A stretch of DNA of 8,009 nt from an uncultured Clostridia bacterium (GTDB taxonomy: Bacteria > Bacillota > Clostridia > Oscillospirales > Oscillospiraceae), in the NCBI GenBank assembly GCA_945487445.1, contig CALYTU010000070.1, positions 1-8,009 of the forward strand. The letters are read 5' to 3'. The stretch's first letter is position 1. Every line of letters begins with the position of its first letter. A model generated the notes under the pieces. It worked only from the letters and a program-made list of their open reading frames with translations, was not told where the DNA came from and did not search any database. Below, piece by piece: positions 1 to 7,500 of this stretch. The position numbers were made by a program, and so were the translations under genes.

Positions 1-47
1 CCGTGTTCAGCTTCAGTTTGAGCTTTCCTTCCAAGAAGCGCTTGCTG

Positions 48-55
48 GATTCCAG
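48..55. repeat. Target-site duplication, left copy (GATTCCAG)
   Basis: The 8-base direct repeat GATTCCAG abuts the left end of the 123-bp element and is identical to 179-186. In the RT it encodes part of LES at the insertion point. Confidence 0.88.
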
Positions 56-178
56 GTATCTATTCAGTAGCCCCATCTGTCATTTCGAACGAAGTGAGAA
101 ATCCGTTCCTTTTTGCGTAGATAATACGGATTTCTCGGCGATGAATCGCCTCGAAATGACAGGATACTGAACAGATAC
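56..178. mobile_element. 123-bp MITE-like palindromic element inserted in the intron RT
   Basis: The element begins GTATC and ends GATAC. Its ends form imperfect inverted repeats: 56-88 (GTATCTATTCAGTAGCC..., then TGTCATTTCGA) against the reverse complement of 151-178 (GTATCTGTTCAGTATCC, then TGTCATTTCGA). Inside, GAGAAATCCGT (96-106) pairs with ACGGATTTCTC (126-136), and GGCGAT (137-142) with ATCGCC (145-150), so a transcript would fold into a branched structure. It is flanked by GATTCCAG on both sides, and its removal restores the host RT frame. It carries no gene, so movement would need a transposase in trans. Similar TGTCATTTCGA...GAGAAATCC repeats are, to my knowledge, common in some Clostridia genomes; the transposase family is not identifiable from this copy. 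Confidence 0.88.
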
Positions 179-186
179 GATTCCAG
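179..186. repeat. Target-site duplication, right copy (GATTCCAG)
   Basis: The 8-base direct repeat GATTCCAG abuts the right end of the 123-bp element and is identical to 48-55. A perfect 8-bp duplication of host sequence is the signature of transposition and suggests a fairly recent event. Confidence 0.88.
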
Positions 187-510
187 AAGCCGTTCTCCGG
201 CCCGCTTGCTCTTTGCCAGAATCACAACGTCATCCGCATACCGGATTATACCCGCCTTGTTCACCGCAAGCGATTCCGTGCAGCTATTGGGCTTTGGCTT
301 GTGTTGCAGTCTTACCCTCGCTTACGGCCTGACAAGATTTCTGTTCGTCGGGCCAGGGCTTTGCCCATGAAGGGACCTTTCAACCCTCCAAATCCGGCTT
401 TCTTCAGATTCCGCCTCGCGACGGACACCCTTGCCTTTGGCTAACGCTTCCCGCTGCCGGGCGCGTTCGGGACTTTCACCCTATAGAACGTGCGCTCACC
501 GGGCGCACAA

Positions 511-553
511 CCACGCAGGCAGCTCGGTCAAAATGACCGGGCTGCCTGCGTGG
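511..553 (-). terminator. rpoBC operon terminator hairpin, U-tract cut off by the intron
   Basis: Two 20-base arms, 511-530 and 534-553, are complementary except at one pair (524/540), around a 3-base loop. In the rpoC transcript the stem is very GC-rich with a single A-C mismatch, starts 35 bases after the rpoC stop and is preceded by AAA. Only two U residues follow before the intron 5' end at 508, so the normal U-run is missing here and presumably lies beyond the intron's far end, outside the window. The position after the last gene and the IIC intron behind it support the call; how efficiently it terminates now is unknown. Confidence 0.82.
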
Positions 554-588
554 TTTGATGCAAAATATTGTGGAACACGAGGCAGACG

Positions 589-3500
589 TTATTTCGCCTC
601 GTTGGAGATCATATCGGCGGTGACGGGGGACTCGGGGCAAGCGGTGAGATCGTAGTCCCGATAGACCGTCAGACCGGAGCCGGCAGGGATGAGCTTGCCG
701 ATGATGACATTTTCCTTCAGACCGACCAGCTTATCGACCTTGCCCTTGATGGCGGCCTCGGTCAGGACCTTGGTGGTCTCCTGGAAGGAGGCGGCAGACA
801 GGAAGGACTCGGTGGCCAGAGAGGCCTTGGTAATGCCCATCAGGATCAGAGTAACGGTAGCAGGGCGCTTGAGCTCGAGGCCCTCCTCGCCCGCGTCAAT
901 CCGGGCCTGGATGGCTTCATTTTCACGCTCGATCTTCTCGTTGGCCTGTTCAAACTCTACCACATCCACCTGGGTCTCGGAGAGCAGATCGGTGTCGCCG
1001 GGATCGTTGACCTTGACCTTGCGCATCATCTGGCGGATGATGACCTCAATGTGCTTTTCGTTGATGTCAACGCCCTGCTGGCGGTAGACAGCCAGAACCT
1101 CCTGGGTCAGGTAATCCTGAACCTTTTCCTCGCCGCGAATGCGGAGCACATCATGGGGACTCAGCGGGCCGTCGGTGATCCGGTCGCCCTTGTGGACTTC
1201 CTTGCCGTTCTCCACCCGCAGGCCCACGGAATAGGGAACCTGATATTCTTTCACATCGCCGTCCTCAGAAGTGACGGTAATGGAGCGCAGGGCGGAACGG
1301 TGGGTTTCGTCGATGGAGACGATGCCGGTGGTCTCGGAGATCACGGCCATCTTCTTGGGCTTGCGTGCCTCGAAAAGCTCTTCGACACGGGGCAGACCCT
1401 GGGTGATATCGTCGCCGGCAACGCCGCCGGTGTGGAAGGTACGCATGGTCAGCTGGGTGCCGGGCTCGCCGATGGACTGGGCCGCAATAATGCCGACGGC
1501 CTCGCCGGGATCAACCAGCTTGGAAGAGGCAAGGTTCATGCCATAGCAGCGGGCGCAGACGCCGGATCTTGCGCGGCAGCCCAGCACGGAGCGGACATAG
1601 ACCCGATCAATGCCGTGTGCCAAAAACAGCTTGGCGTCCTCCTCGTGGAGCATTTCCTCTTTGGCGTGCAGGACTTCGCCGGTGGCGGGGTCGGTGACAT
1701 CGTAGACGGGGAAGCGGCCATGGATGCGCTCGCCGAAGGTGGAGATGGTCTGCCCCTTCTCCACGATCTCGGACTTCCAAGAACCCTTGGTGGTGCCGCA
1801 GTCGTCCTCGCGGATGATGACCTCCTGGCTCACGTCCACCAAACGGCGGGTCAAATAACCGGAGTCAGCGGTACGCAGGGCGGTATCCGTCAGGCCTTTC
1901 CGGGCGCCTCTGGAGGAGATGAAGTATTCCAGAACGCTCAGACCTTCACGGAAGTTGGCCTTGATGGGGATTTCAATGGTGCGGCCGGAGGTGTCAGCCA
2001 TCAGGCCGCGCATACCGGCCAGCTGACGGATCTGGTTCATGGAGCCACGGGCGCCGGAGTCCGCCATCATGAAGATGGGGTTAAAGGTGTCCAGATTGGA
2101 CTGCAGGGCGTCGGTGACCTTTTTGATAGTCTCCTCCCACTCCTTGACGGTCAAACGGTATCGCTCGTCGTTGGTGATGAAGCCGCGCTTGTACTGACGG
2201 TCGATCTTGACGACGGCCTGTTCGGCCTCACGGATCAGAGTGTACTTCCGCTCGGGAATCGCCATGTCCGCGATGGAAACGGTGATGGAGCCCTTGGTAG
2301 AGTACTTATAGCCCAGGGCCTTGACCTTGTCGAGCATCTCAGTGGAGATTGTGAAGCCGTGGACGCGGATGCAGCGGTCGATGATTTTACCCAGCAGCTT
2401 CTTGCCGACCTTCTCCTGGATCTCCAGGCTCAGCATATCGCCGTTGGACCGGTCAAAGAAGCCGAGGTCCTGGGGAATGGGTTCGTTGAAGATCAGGCGG
2501 CCAACAGTGGCGTCGATCATGCCGCGGTAGACCTCTCCATCCACTTCCCGCTCCATGTATACACGGATGGGCTCGTGCATGTCCAGCCCATGCTCGGCGT
2601 AAGCCATCATGGCCTCGTTGACCCCGGTGAAGCTGGGCAGGATCTCGCGGGGGCGCTCGCCCCTCTCAAAGGCCTCCCTGGCCAGACAGGCCAGCGTGCG
2701 GACATAGATATGGTCCTCCTCGGCAATGGCCTTGGCATCATCCCAGGTGTTGTAGATATAGACGGTACGGGTATCCTCCAGAAGGCCGGCGTCCATGGCC
2801 TTGACGGCCTCCTCCAGCGTCTCAAAGGCGTCGTCCGCCTCGTCGGGTCGGTCAATTTCGTTGTGAATGCCGTTGCCGGTGGTCTTGACAAAGTGGTGGA
2901 AGCCCTCGGCCTCGGGATCGTCCCAGCTGTTGCGGATGAAAACGGGATCATCCATGGTCAGCTTGCCGCTGGCGATATACTGCATGGCGGCATGGAGACT
3001 GGGATAGTGGTTGATCTGATAGCGCTTGTAGGTCAGGTAGTAGGTGCCGAGGATCATATCCTGGGTCGGCACGGTGACGGGCTTGCCGTCCTGGGGCCGG
3101 AGCAAGTTGTTGGCCGAGAGCATCAGCATCCGGGCCTCGGCCTGGGCTTCGGCAGAGAGGGGGACGTGGACCGCCATTTGGTCGCCGTCGAAGTCGGCGT
3201 TGAAGGCCGTGCAGCACAGGGGATGCAGCTTGATCGCGCGGCCCTCAACCAGCACGGGCTCAAAGGCCTGAATACCCAGACGGTGCAGAGTGGGAGCACG
3301 GTTGAGCATGACGGGGCGATCCTTGATAATGACCTCCAGCGCGTCCCAGACCTCGGTGGCGCCCTTGTCGATCATCTTCTTGGCGGACTTGATGTTGGAG
3401 GCCAGCTTGTCCTCGACCAGTTTCTTCATGACGAAGGGCCGGAAAAGCTCAATGGCCATTTCCTTCGGCAGGCCGCACTGATAGAGCTTCAACTCGGGGC

Positions 3501-4536
3501 CGACGACGATGACGGAACGGCCGGAGTAGTCCACGCGCTTACCCAGCAGGTTCTGACGGAAGCGGCCCTGCTTGCCCTTGAGCATATCGGACAGGGATTT
3601 GAGCGCGCGGTTGTTGGCGCCGGTGACGGCGCGGCCACGGCGGCCGTTGTCGATCAGGGCGTCCACCGCCTCCTGGAGCATCCGCTTCTCGTTGCGCACG
3701 ATAATATCGGGAGCGTCCATGGAGACGAGCTTTTTCAGGCGGTTGTTTCGGTTGATGACCCGGCGGTAAAGATCGTTCAGGTCGGACGTGGCGAAGCGGC
3801 CGCCATCGAGCTGGACCATGGGGCGCAGCTCAGGCGGAATCACGGGCAGTACGTCCATGACCATCCAGGCGGGGTCGTTGCCGGACAGGCGGAAGGCGTC
3901 TACGACCTCGAGCCGCTTGATGATGCGCAGCTTTTTCTGGCCGGAGGCGTTTTTCAGTTCCGCGCGGAGACTGTCGGAGAGCTTCACCAGGTCGATCTGC
4001 TTGAGCAATGCCTGAACGGCCTCCGCACCCATGCGGGCGTCGAAATCGTCCTCATACTTCTCTCGCAGATCACGGTATTCCTTCTCGGTGAGGATCTGGT
4101 TCTGGATCAGGGGAGCGTCGCCGGGGTCAACCACAATGTAGTTGGCAAAGTAGAGGACCTTCTCCAGAATCCGGGGGCTGATGTCCAGCAGCAGACCCAT
4201 CCGGGAGGGGATACCCTTGAAATACCAGATGTGTGAGCAGGGGGCGGCCAACTCGATGTGGCCCATCCGCTCGCGGCGGACCTTGGCCTTTGTGACCTCG
4301 ACGCCGCAGCGGTCGCAGATCTTGCCCTTGTAGCGAATCTTTTTATATTTTCCGCAGTGGCACTCCCAGTCCTTGGTCGGCCCGAAGATCTTTTCACAGA
4401 ACAGGCCCTCCCGCTCCGGCTTGAGGGTGCGGTAATTGATGGTCTCGGGCTTGAGCACCTCGCCGTAGGACCAGTCACGGATCATGTCAGGGGAGGCAAT
4501 ACCGATCTTGATGGAATCAAAGGTAGCATTGGGCAT
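589..4536 (-). CDS. rpoC: RNA polymerase beta-prime subunit RpoC, complete, with an enlarged central region
   Basis: Beta-prime subunit of RNA polymerase, 1315 residues; it holds the catalytic magnesium and most of the clamp. Start ATG 4536 has a strong Shine-Dalgarno 9 bases upstream, and MPNATFDSIKIGIASPDMIR is a typical N-terminus. Seen in order: N-terminal zinc site C59, C61, C74, C77; VTKAKVRRER 81-90; catalytic NADFDGD 446-452 with D448, D450 and D452; bridge-helix segment from NFREGL (861) to ~900; second zinc site C913, C987, C994, C997; trigger loop around M1031, R1032 and H1035, without the large insertion of E. coli; C-terminal GITKASLATESFLSAASFQE 1234-1253. It is about 110 residues longer than Bacillus RpoC (~1,200). 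Most of the excess lies at 503-640, where a conserved segment appears three times, plus a short charged insert near 1200-1223. All catalytic and zinc residues are kept, so the protein should be functional. Stop TAA is 35 bases from the terminator hairpin. Confidence 0.99.
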   Translation of the reverse strand: MPNATFDSIKIGIASPDMIRDWSYGEVLKPETINYRTLKPEREGLFCEKIFGPTKDWECHCGKYKKIRYKGKICDRCGVEVTKAKVRRERMGHIELAAPCSHIWYFKGIPSRMGLLLDISPRILEKVLYFANYIVVDPGDAPLIQNQILTEKEYRDLREKYEDDFDARMGAEAVQALLKQIDLVKLSDSLRAELKNASGQKKLRIIKRLEVVDAFRLSGNDPAWMVMDVLPVIPPELRPMVQLDGGRFATSDLNDLYRRVINRNNRLKKLVSMDAPDIIVRNEKRMLQEAVDALIDNGRRGRAVTGANNRALKSLSDMLKGKQGRFRQNLLGKRVDYSGRSVIVVGPELKLYQCGLPKEMAIELFRPFVMKKLVEDKLASNIKSAKKMIDKGATEVWDALEVIIKDRPVMLNRAPTLHRLGIQAFEPVLVEGRAIKLHPLCCTAFNADFDGDQMAVHVPLSAEAQAEARMLMLSANNLLRPQDGKPVTVPTQDMILGTYYLTYKRYQINHYPSLHAAMQYIASGKLTMDDPVFIRNSWDDPEAEGFHHFVKTTGNGIHNEIDRPDEADDAFETLEEAVKAMDAGLLEDTRTVYIYNTWDDAKAIAEEDHIYVRTLACLAREAFERGERPREILPSFTGVNEAMMAYAEHGLDMHEPIRVYMEREVDGEVYRGMIDATVGRLIFNEPIPQDLGFFDRSNGDMLSLEIQEKVGKKLLGKIIDRCIRVHGFTISTEMLDKVKALGYKYSTKGSITVSIADMAIPERKYTLIREAEQAVVKIDRQYKRGFITNDERYRLTVKEWEETIKKVTDALQSNLDTFNPIFMMADSGARGSMNQIRQLAGMRGLMADTSGRTIEIPIKANFREGLSVLEYFISSRGARKGLTDTALRTADSGYLTRRLVDVSQEVIIREDDCGTTKGSWKSEIVEKGQTISTFGERIHGRFPVYDVTDPATGEVLHAKEEMLHEEDAKLFLAHGIDRVYVRSVLGCRARSGVCARCYGMNLASSKLVDPGEAVGIIAAQSIGEPGTQLTMRTFHTGGVAGDDITQGLPRVEELFEARKPKKMAVISETTGIVSIDETHRSALRSITVTSEDGDVKEYQVPYSVGLRVENGKEVHKGDRITDGPLSPHDVLRIRGEEKVQDYLTQEVLAVYRQQGVDINEKHIEVIIRQMMRKVKVNDPGDTDLLSETQVDVVEFEQANEKIERENEAIQARIDAGEEGLELKRPATVTLILMGITKASLATESFLSAASFQETTKVLTEAAIKGKVDKLVGLKENVIIGKLIPAGSGLTVYRDYDLTACPESPVTADMISNEAK
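2551..3024 (-). repeat. Threefold repeated segment within RpoC (residues ~505-662)
   Basis: Three related protein segments lie in a row. Unit A, residues 514-540 (LHAAMQYIASGKLTMDD, then VFIRNSWDD), aligns without gaps to unit B, residues 574-600 (LEEAVKAMDAGLLEDTR, then VYIYNTWDD), with about 10 identities in 27 positions including L, A, G, L, V, I, N and WDD. Unit C, residues 641-661 (EAMMAYAEHGLDMHEPIRVY), is weaker but follows the same pattern. It corresponds to the single EA..AY..G....H..I.V segment that Bacillus and E. coli RpoC have shortly after the NADFDGD barrel. Units A and B are therefore extra. The copies are diverged at protein level, so the expansion is old. Confidence 0.65.
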
Positions 4537-4545
4537 TGTCAGGTT

Positions 4546-4554
4546 CCTCCTTCC
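4546..4554 (-). promoter_or_regulatory. rpoC ribosome binding site
   Basis: On the minus strand the rpoB-rpoC gap reads GGAAGGAGG directly after the rpoB stop. It contains a full AAGGAGG anti-16S match ending 9 bases before the rpoC ATG. It fixes the rpoC start and indicates strong independent initiation on the shared mRNA. Confidence 0.93.
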
Positions 4555-7500
4555 TTATTCGTAATCGTCGTCCGCGCTGTCGGCGGCGGCGTTGGCTTCT
4601 GCAAAGACCTCGTTGATGACGGAGGTAAAGGTGTCTTCATCCTGCTCCTCGTCATAGTTGTAGCCGGACTCCAGCACCTCGCCGGCGTCGGTGACGAACT
4701 CCTCCTCGTGGGTGTAGTCCTCGCCGCCCTCGGCGGTGTAGACCACTTCGTCTTCATCCTCGTCCTTGAGCTCGATCACATCGCCCTGCTCGTCCAGAAC
4801 CTTGATATCCAGACACAGGGACTGCAACTCCTTCACCAGGACCTTGAAGGATTCCGGCACACCGGGCGCCGGGACATTGTGGCCCTTGACAATGGCCTCA
4901 TAGGTCTTCACACGGCCCGTCACGTCGTCGGACTTGACGGTCAGGATCTCCTGCAGGGTGTAGGCGGCGCCGTAGGCCTCCAGCGCCCAGACTTCCATTT
5001 CGCCGAAGCGCTGGCCGCCGAACTGGGCCTTGCCGCCCAGAGGCTGCTGGGTGACCAGAGAGTAGGGGCCGGTGGAACGGGCGTGGATCTTATCATCGAC
5101 CAGATGGTGGAGCTTGAGGAAGTAGACCCAGCCCACGGTGACGAGGTTATCGAACTGTTCGCCGGTGCGGCCGTCATAGAGGATGGATTTGCCGTCCTCG
5201 CGCAGACCGGCGAGCTTCAGGGTCTCGCGAATGTCCTTCTCGTTGGCGCCGTCGAAGATGGGGGTGGAAACCTTCCAGCCCAAAGTCCTGGCGGCATAGC
5301 CCAGGTGCACGTCCAAAACCTGACCGATGTTCATACGGGAAGGGACGCCCAGGGGGTTCAGAACAATGTCAAGCGGAGTGCCGTCGGGAAGGAAGGGCAT
5401 ATCCTCCTCGGGCAGGACCCGGGAGACGACGCCCTTATTGCCGTGGCGGCCGGCCATCTTATCGCCCACGGAAATCTTCCGCTTCTGGGCGATGTAGACG
5501 CGGACCACCTTGTTGACGCCGGGCGCCATTTCGTCGCCATTGGCGCGGGTGAACTTCTTGACGTCCACGATAATGCCGCTCTCGCCGTGGGGAACCTTCA
5601 GGGAGGAGTCACGGACCTCCCGGGCCTTTTCGCCGAAGATGGCGCGAAGCAGGCGCTCCTCGGCAGTGAGCTCCGTCTCGCCCTTGGGCGTGACCTTGCC
5701 CACGAGGTAGTCCCCGGAGGTGACCTCGGCGCCCACGCGGATGATGCCCTCTTCGTCCAGATCCTTGAGGGTGTCCTCGCCGACGTTGGGGATGTCGCGG
5801 GTGATTTCCTCGGGGCCGAGCTTGGTGTCGCGGGCCTCGGTTTCATATTCCTCGATGTGAATGGAGGTGAAGACGTCCTCGCGGACCAGCCGCTCGTTGA
5901 GCAGAATGGCGTCCTCGTAGTTATAGCCTTCCCAGGTCATGAAGCCGATCAGCACGTTTTTGCCCAGGGAGATCTCGCCCTGGGAGCAGGCGGGTCCGTC
6001 TGCAATGACCTGTCCGGCTTTCACGCGCTCGCCGACAGCCACGATGGGACGCTGGTTGACGCAGGTGCCCTGGTTGGAGCGGGCAAACTTGGTGAGCTTG
6101 TGGTCCTCCGTCTCGCCGTCGTCATATTTGACGGTGATCCAGTCGGCGGAAACTCTGGTCACGGTGCCGTCAGCACCGGCCTTGATACAGACCTCAGAGT
6201 CCACAGCGCACTTGTGCTCGACGCCGGTGGCGACAATGGGGGCCTCAGTAACCATCAGCGGAACGGCCTGACGCTGCATGTTGGCGCCCATCAGCGCACG
6301 GTTGGCGTCGTCGTTCTGCAGGAAAGGAATGAACGCGGTGGCCACGGAGACCATCATCTTCGGCGAAACGTCGATGTAGTCGATCTGCTCGCGGTCCACA
6401 GCGATGATCTCGTTGCGGTGGCGGCAGGTGACACGGGCGTTGACGAGCATGCCGTTTTCGTCTACGGGCTCATTGGCCTGAGCCACGCGGAAATCGTCCT
6501 CCACGTCGGCGGTCATGTAGTCCACCTGATCGGTGACGCGGGAGCCGATATACTTGTTGTTTTCGTCGTAGACCTTCTCCACCTTGCGGAAGGGGGCCTC
6601 CACAAAACCGTATTCATTGATTTTGGCAAAGCAGGCCAAATAGTTGATCAGACCGATGTTGGGACCTTCGGGGGTCTCGATGGGACACATACGGCCGTAG
6701 TGGGAATAGTGGACGTCGCGCACGTCGAAGGAGGCGCGCTCTCTGGAGAGGCCGCCGGGTCCGAGGGCGGAAAGACGCCGCTTGTGGGTCAGCTCCGCCA
6801 AGGGGTTGTTCTGATCCATGAACTGGGAAAGGGGCGAAGATCCGAAGAATTCCTTAATGACTGCCGTCACGGGCCGGATGTTGATCAGGCTCTGGGGGGT
6901 GACGGTGTCCAAATCCTGGACGGTCATGCGCTCACGGATCACACGCTCGAGCCGTGTGAAGCCCACGCGGAACTGGTTTTGCAGCAGCTCGCCCACGCAG
7001 CGCAGACGGCGGTTGCCCAGATGGTCGATGTCGTCTGTGTTTCCGACACCGTTGGCCACGCAGATCAGGTAGTTGATGGAGGCAAGGATATCGTTGGGGG
7101 TGATGTTCTTGGGCATCAGTGCCTCGGCATGATCCTCAATTGCATAGCCCCAGTCCTCGGTGGTCCAGTTTTCGGCCTTTGCCTGCTCGAGCAGGGTTTT
7201 CAGCGTGGGAAAGTCGATCTTTTCCTTGACGCCGAACTGTCTGGGATCAAAATCGACGAACTTGGACATGTCGGCCATGTTGTTGGAGAAGATTTTGACC
7301 TCGCGTTCATTGACCAGCAGCACGGCCTCGTTCACGCCGCGGTCGGAAATTGCATGGGCCTCTTCGCGAGTCAGCACCTTGCCGGGCTCGGCCAGGATCT
7401 CGCCGGTCAGGGGATCGGCAATGGGCTGGGCCAGCTGGTTGCCGGCCAGACGCCACCAGATGTCCATCTTTTTGTTGAACTTGTAGCGGCCAACCTTGGA

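Larger units (their letters stand above)
1..264 (-). pseudogene. Group II intron reverse transcriptase/maturase fragment, deleted and interrupted
   Basis: The minus strand from about 264 reads NKAGIIRYADDVVILAKSKR and on through AGERLLES. This is the RT palm motif YADD (codons 229-240, catalytic Asp pair) and flanking sequence of bacterial group II intron maturases. At residue ES the frame enters the 123-bp inserted element and meets a stop at 64. Beyond the element, 1-55 in another frame reads LESSKRFLEGKLKLKLNT, the normal continuation. Removing the element and one copy of the 8-bp repeat (131 bp) joins these as RLLESSKRFLEGK in a single frame. The N-terminal RT domains upstream of YADD are absent: going upstream the frame reaches a stop at 322-324, inside intron RNA sequence. 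Not functional as it stands. The right-hand limit is approximate, because the deletion junction lies at about 255-275. Confidence 0.9.
1..508 (-). mobile_element. Degenerate group II (IIC-type) intron, 5' boundary at 508, runs off left edge
   Basis: The minus strand from 508 begins GTGCGCCCGG, the group II 5' consensus GTGYG. It continues with stretches that closely resemble domain I of IIC introns such as the Oceanobacillus iheyensis intron, as I recall that sequence: TCTATAGGGTGAAAGTCCCG within 465-488, and GTTAGCC, GCAAGGGTGTCCGT and GGAATCTGAAG within 402-445. Insertion two bases past a terminator hairpin, co-directional with transcription, is the known IIC target preference. About 240 nt of RNA sequence run to near 265; then the sequence becomes reverse transcriptase palm coding, so the rest of domain I and the RT N-terminus are deleted. 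A 123-bp element interrupts the RT part. The intron cannot encode its own maturase. The 3' end (domains V/VI) is outside the window. Confidence 0.88.

Noticed and set aside
64..264. 66-residue minus-strand reading frame treated as a real gene
   Set aside because: It is the RT palm fragment running by chance into the inserted element; there is no ribosome binding site at the GTG and the second half is element sequence.
509..555. Hairpin as part of the intron or as an attachment site
   Set aside because: The intron consensus begins at 508, outside the hairpin. Its position after rpoC and GC-rich stem fit a terminator, the usual IIC target.
554..588. Possible small gene or promoter between rpoC and the hairpin
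   Set aside because: Only 35 bases, AT-rich, with no convincing -35/-10 pair or reading frame; treated as 3' untranslated sequence.
431..655. 74-codon plus-strand frame over the intron 5' end and rpoC tail
   Set aside because: It spans the intron boundary, the terminator hairpin and the rpoC 3' end in antisense; no homology or start signal seen.
2551..3024. Enlarged RpoC region as an intein or assembly duplication
   Set aside because: No intein splice motifs are visible, the frame is continuous, and the repeated units are strongly diverged, so it is neither an intein nor a recent or artefactual duplication.
568..4236. 1222-codon open frame on the plus strand, antisense to rpoC
   Set aside because: Its translation is low-complexity, rich in G, D, L, V and H, with no recognisable domain. 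It mirrors the codon usage of rpoC in a GC-rich genome and has no credible start context. The minus-strand frame is unmistakably RpoC.
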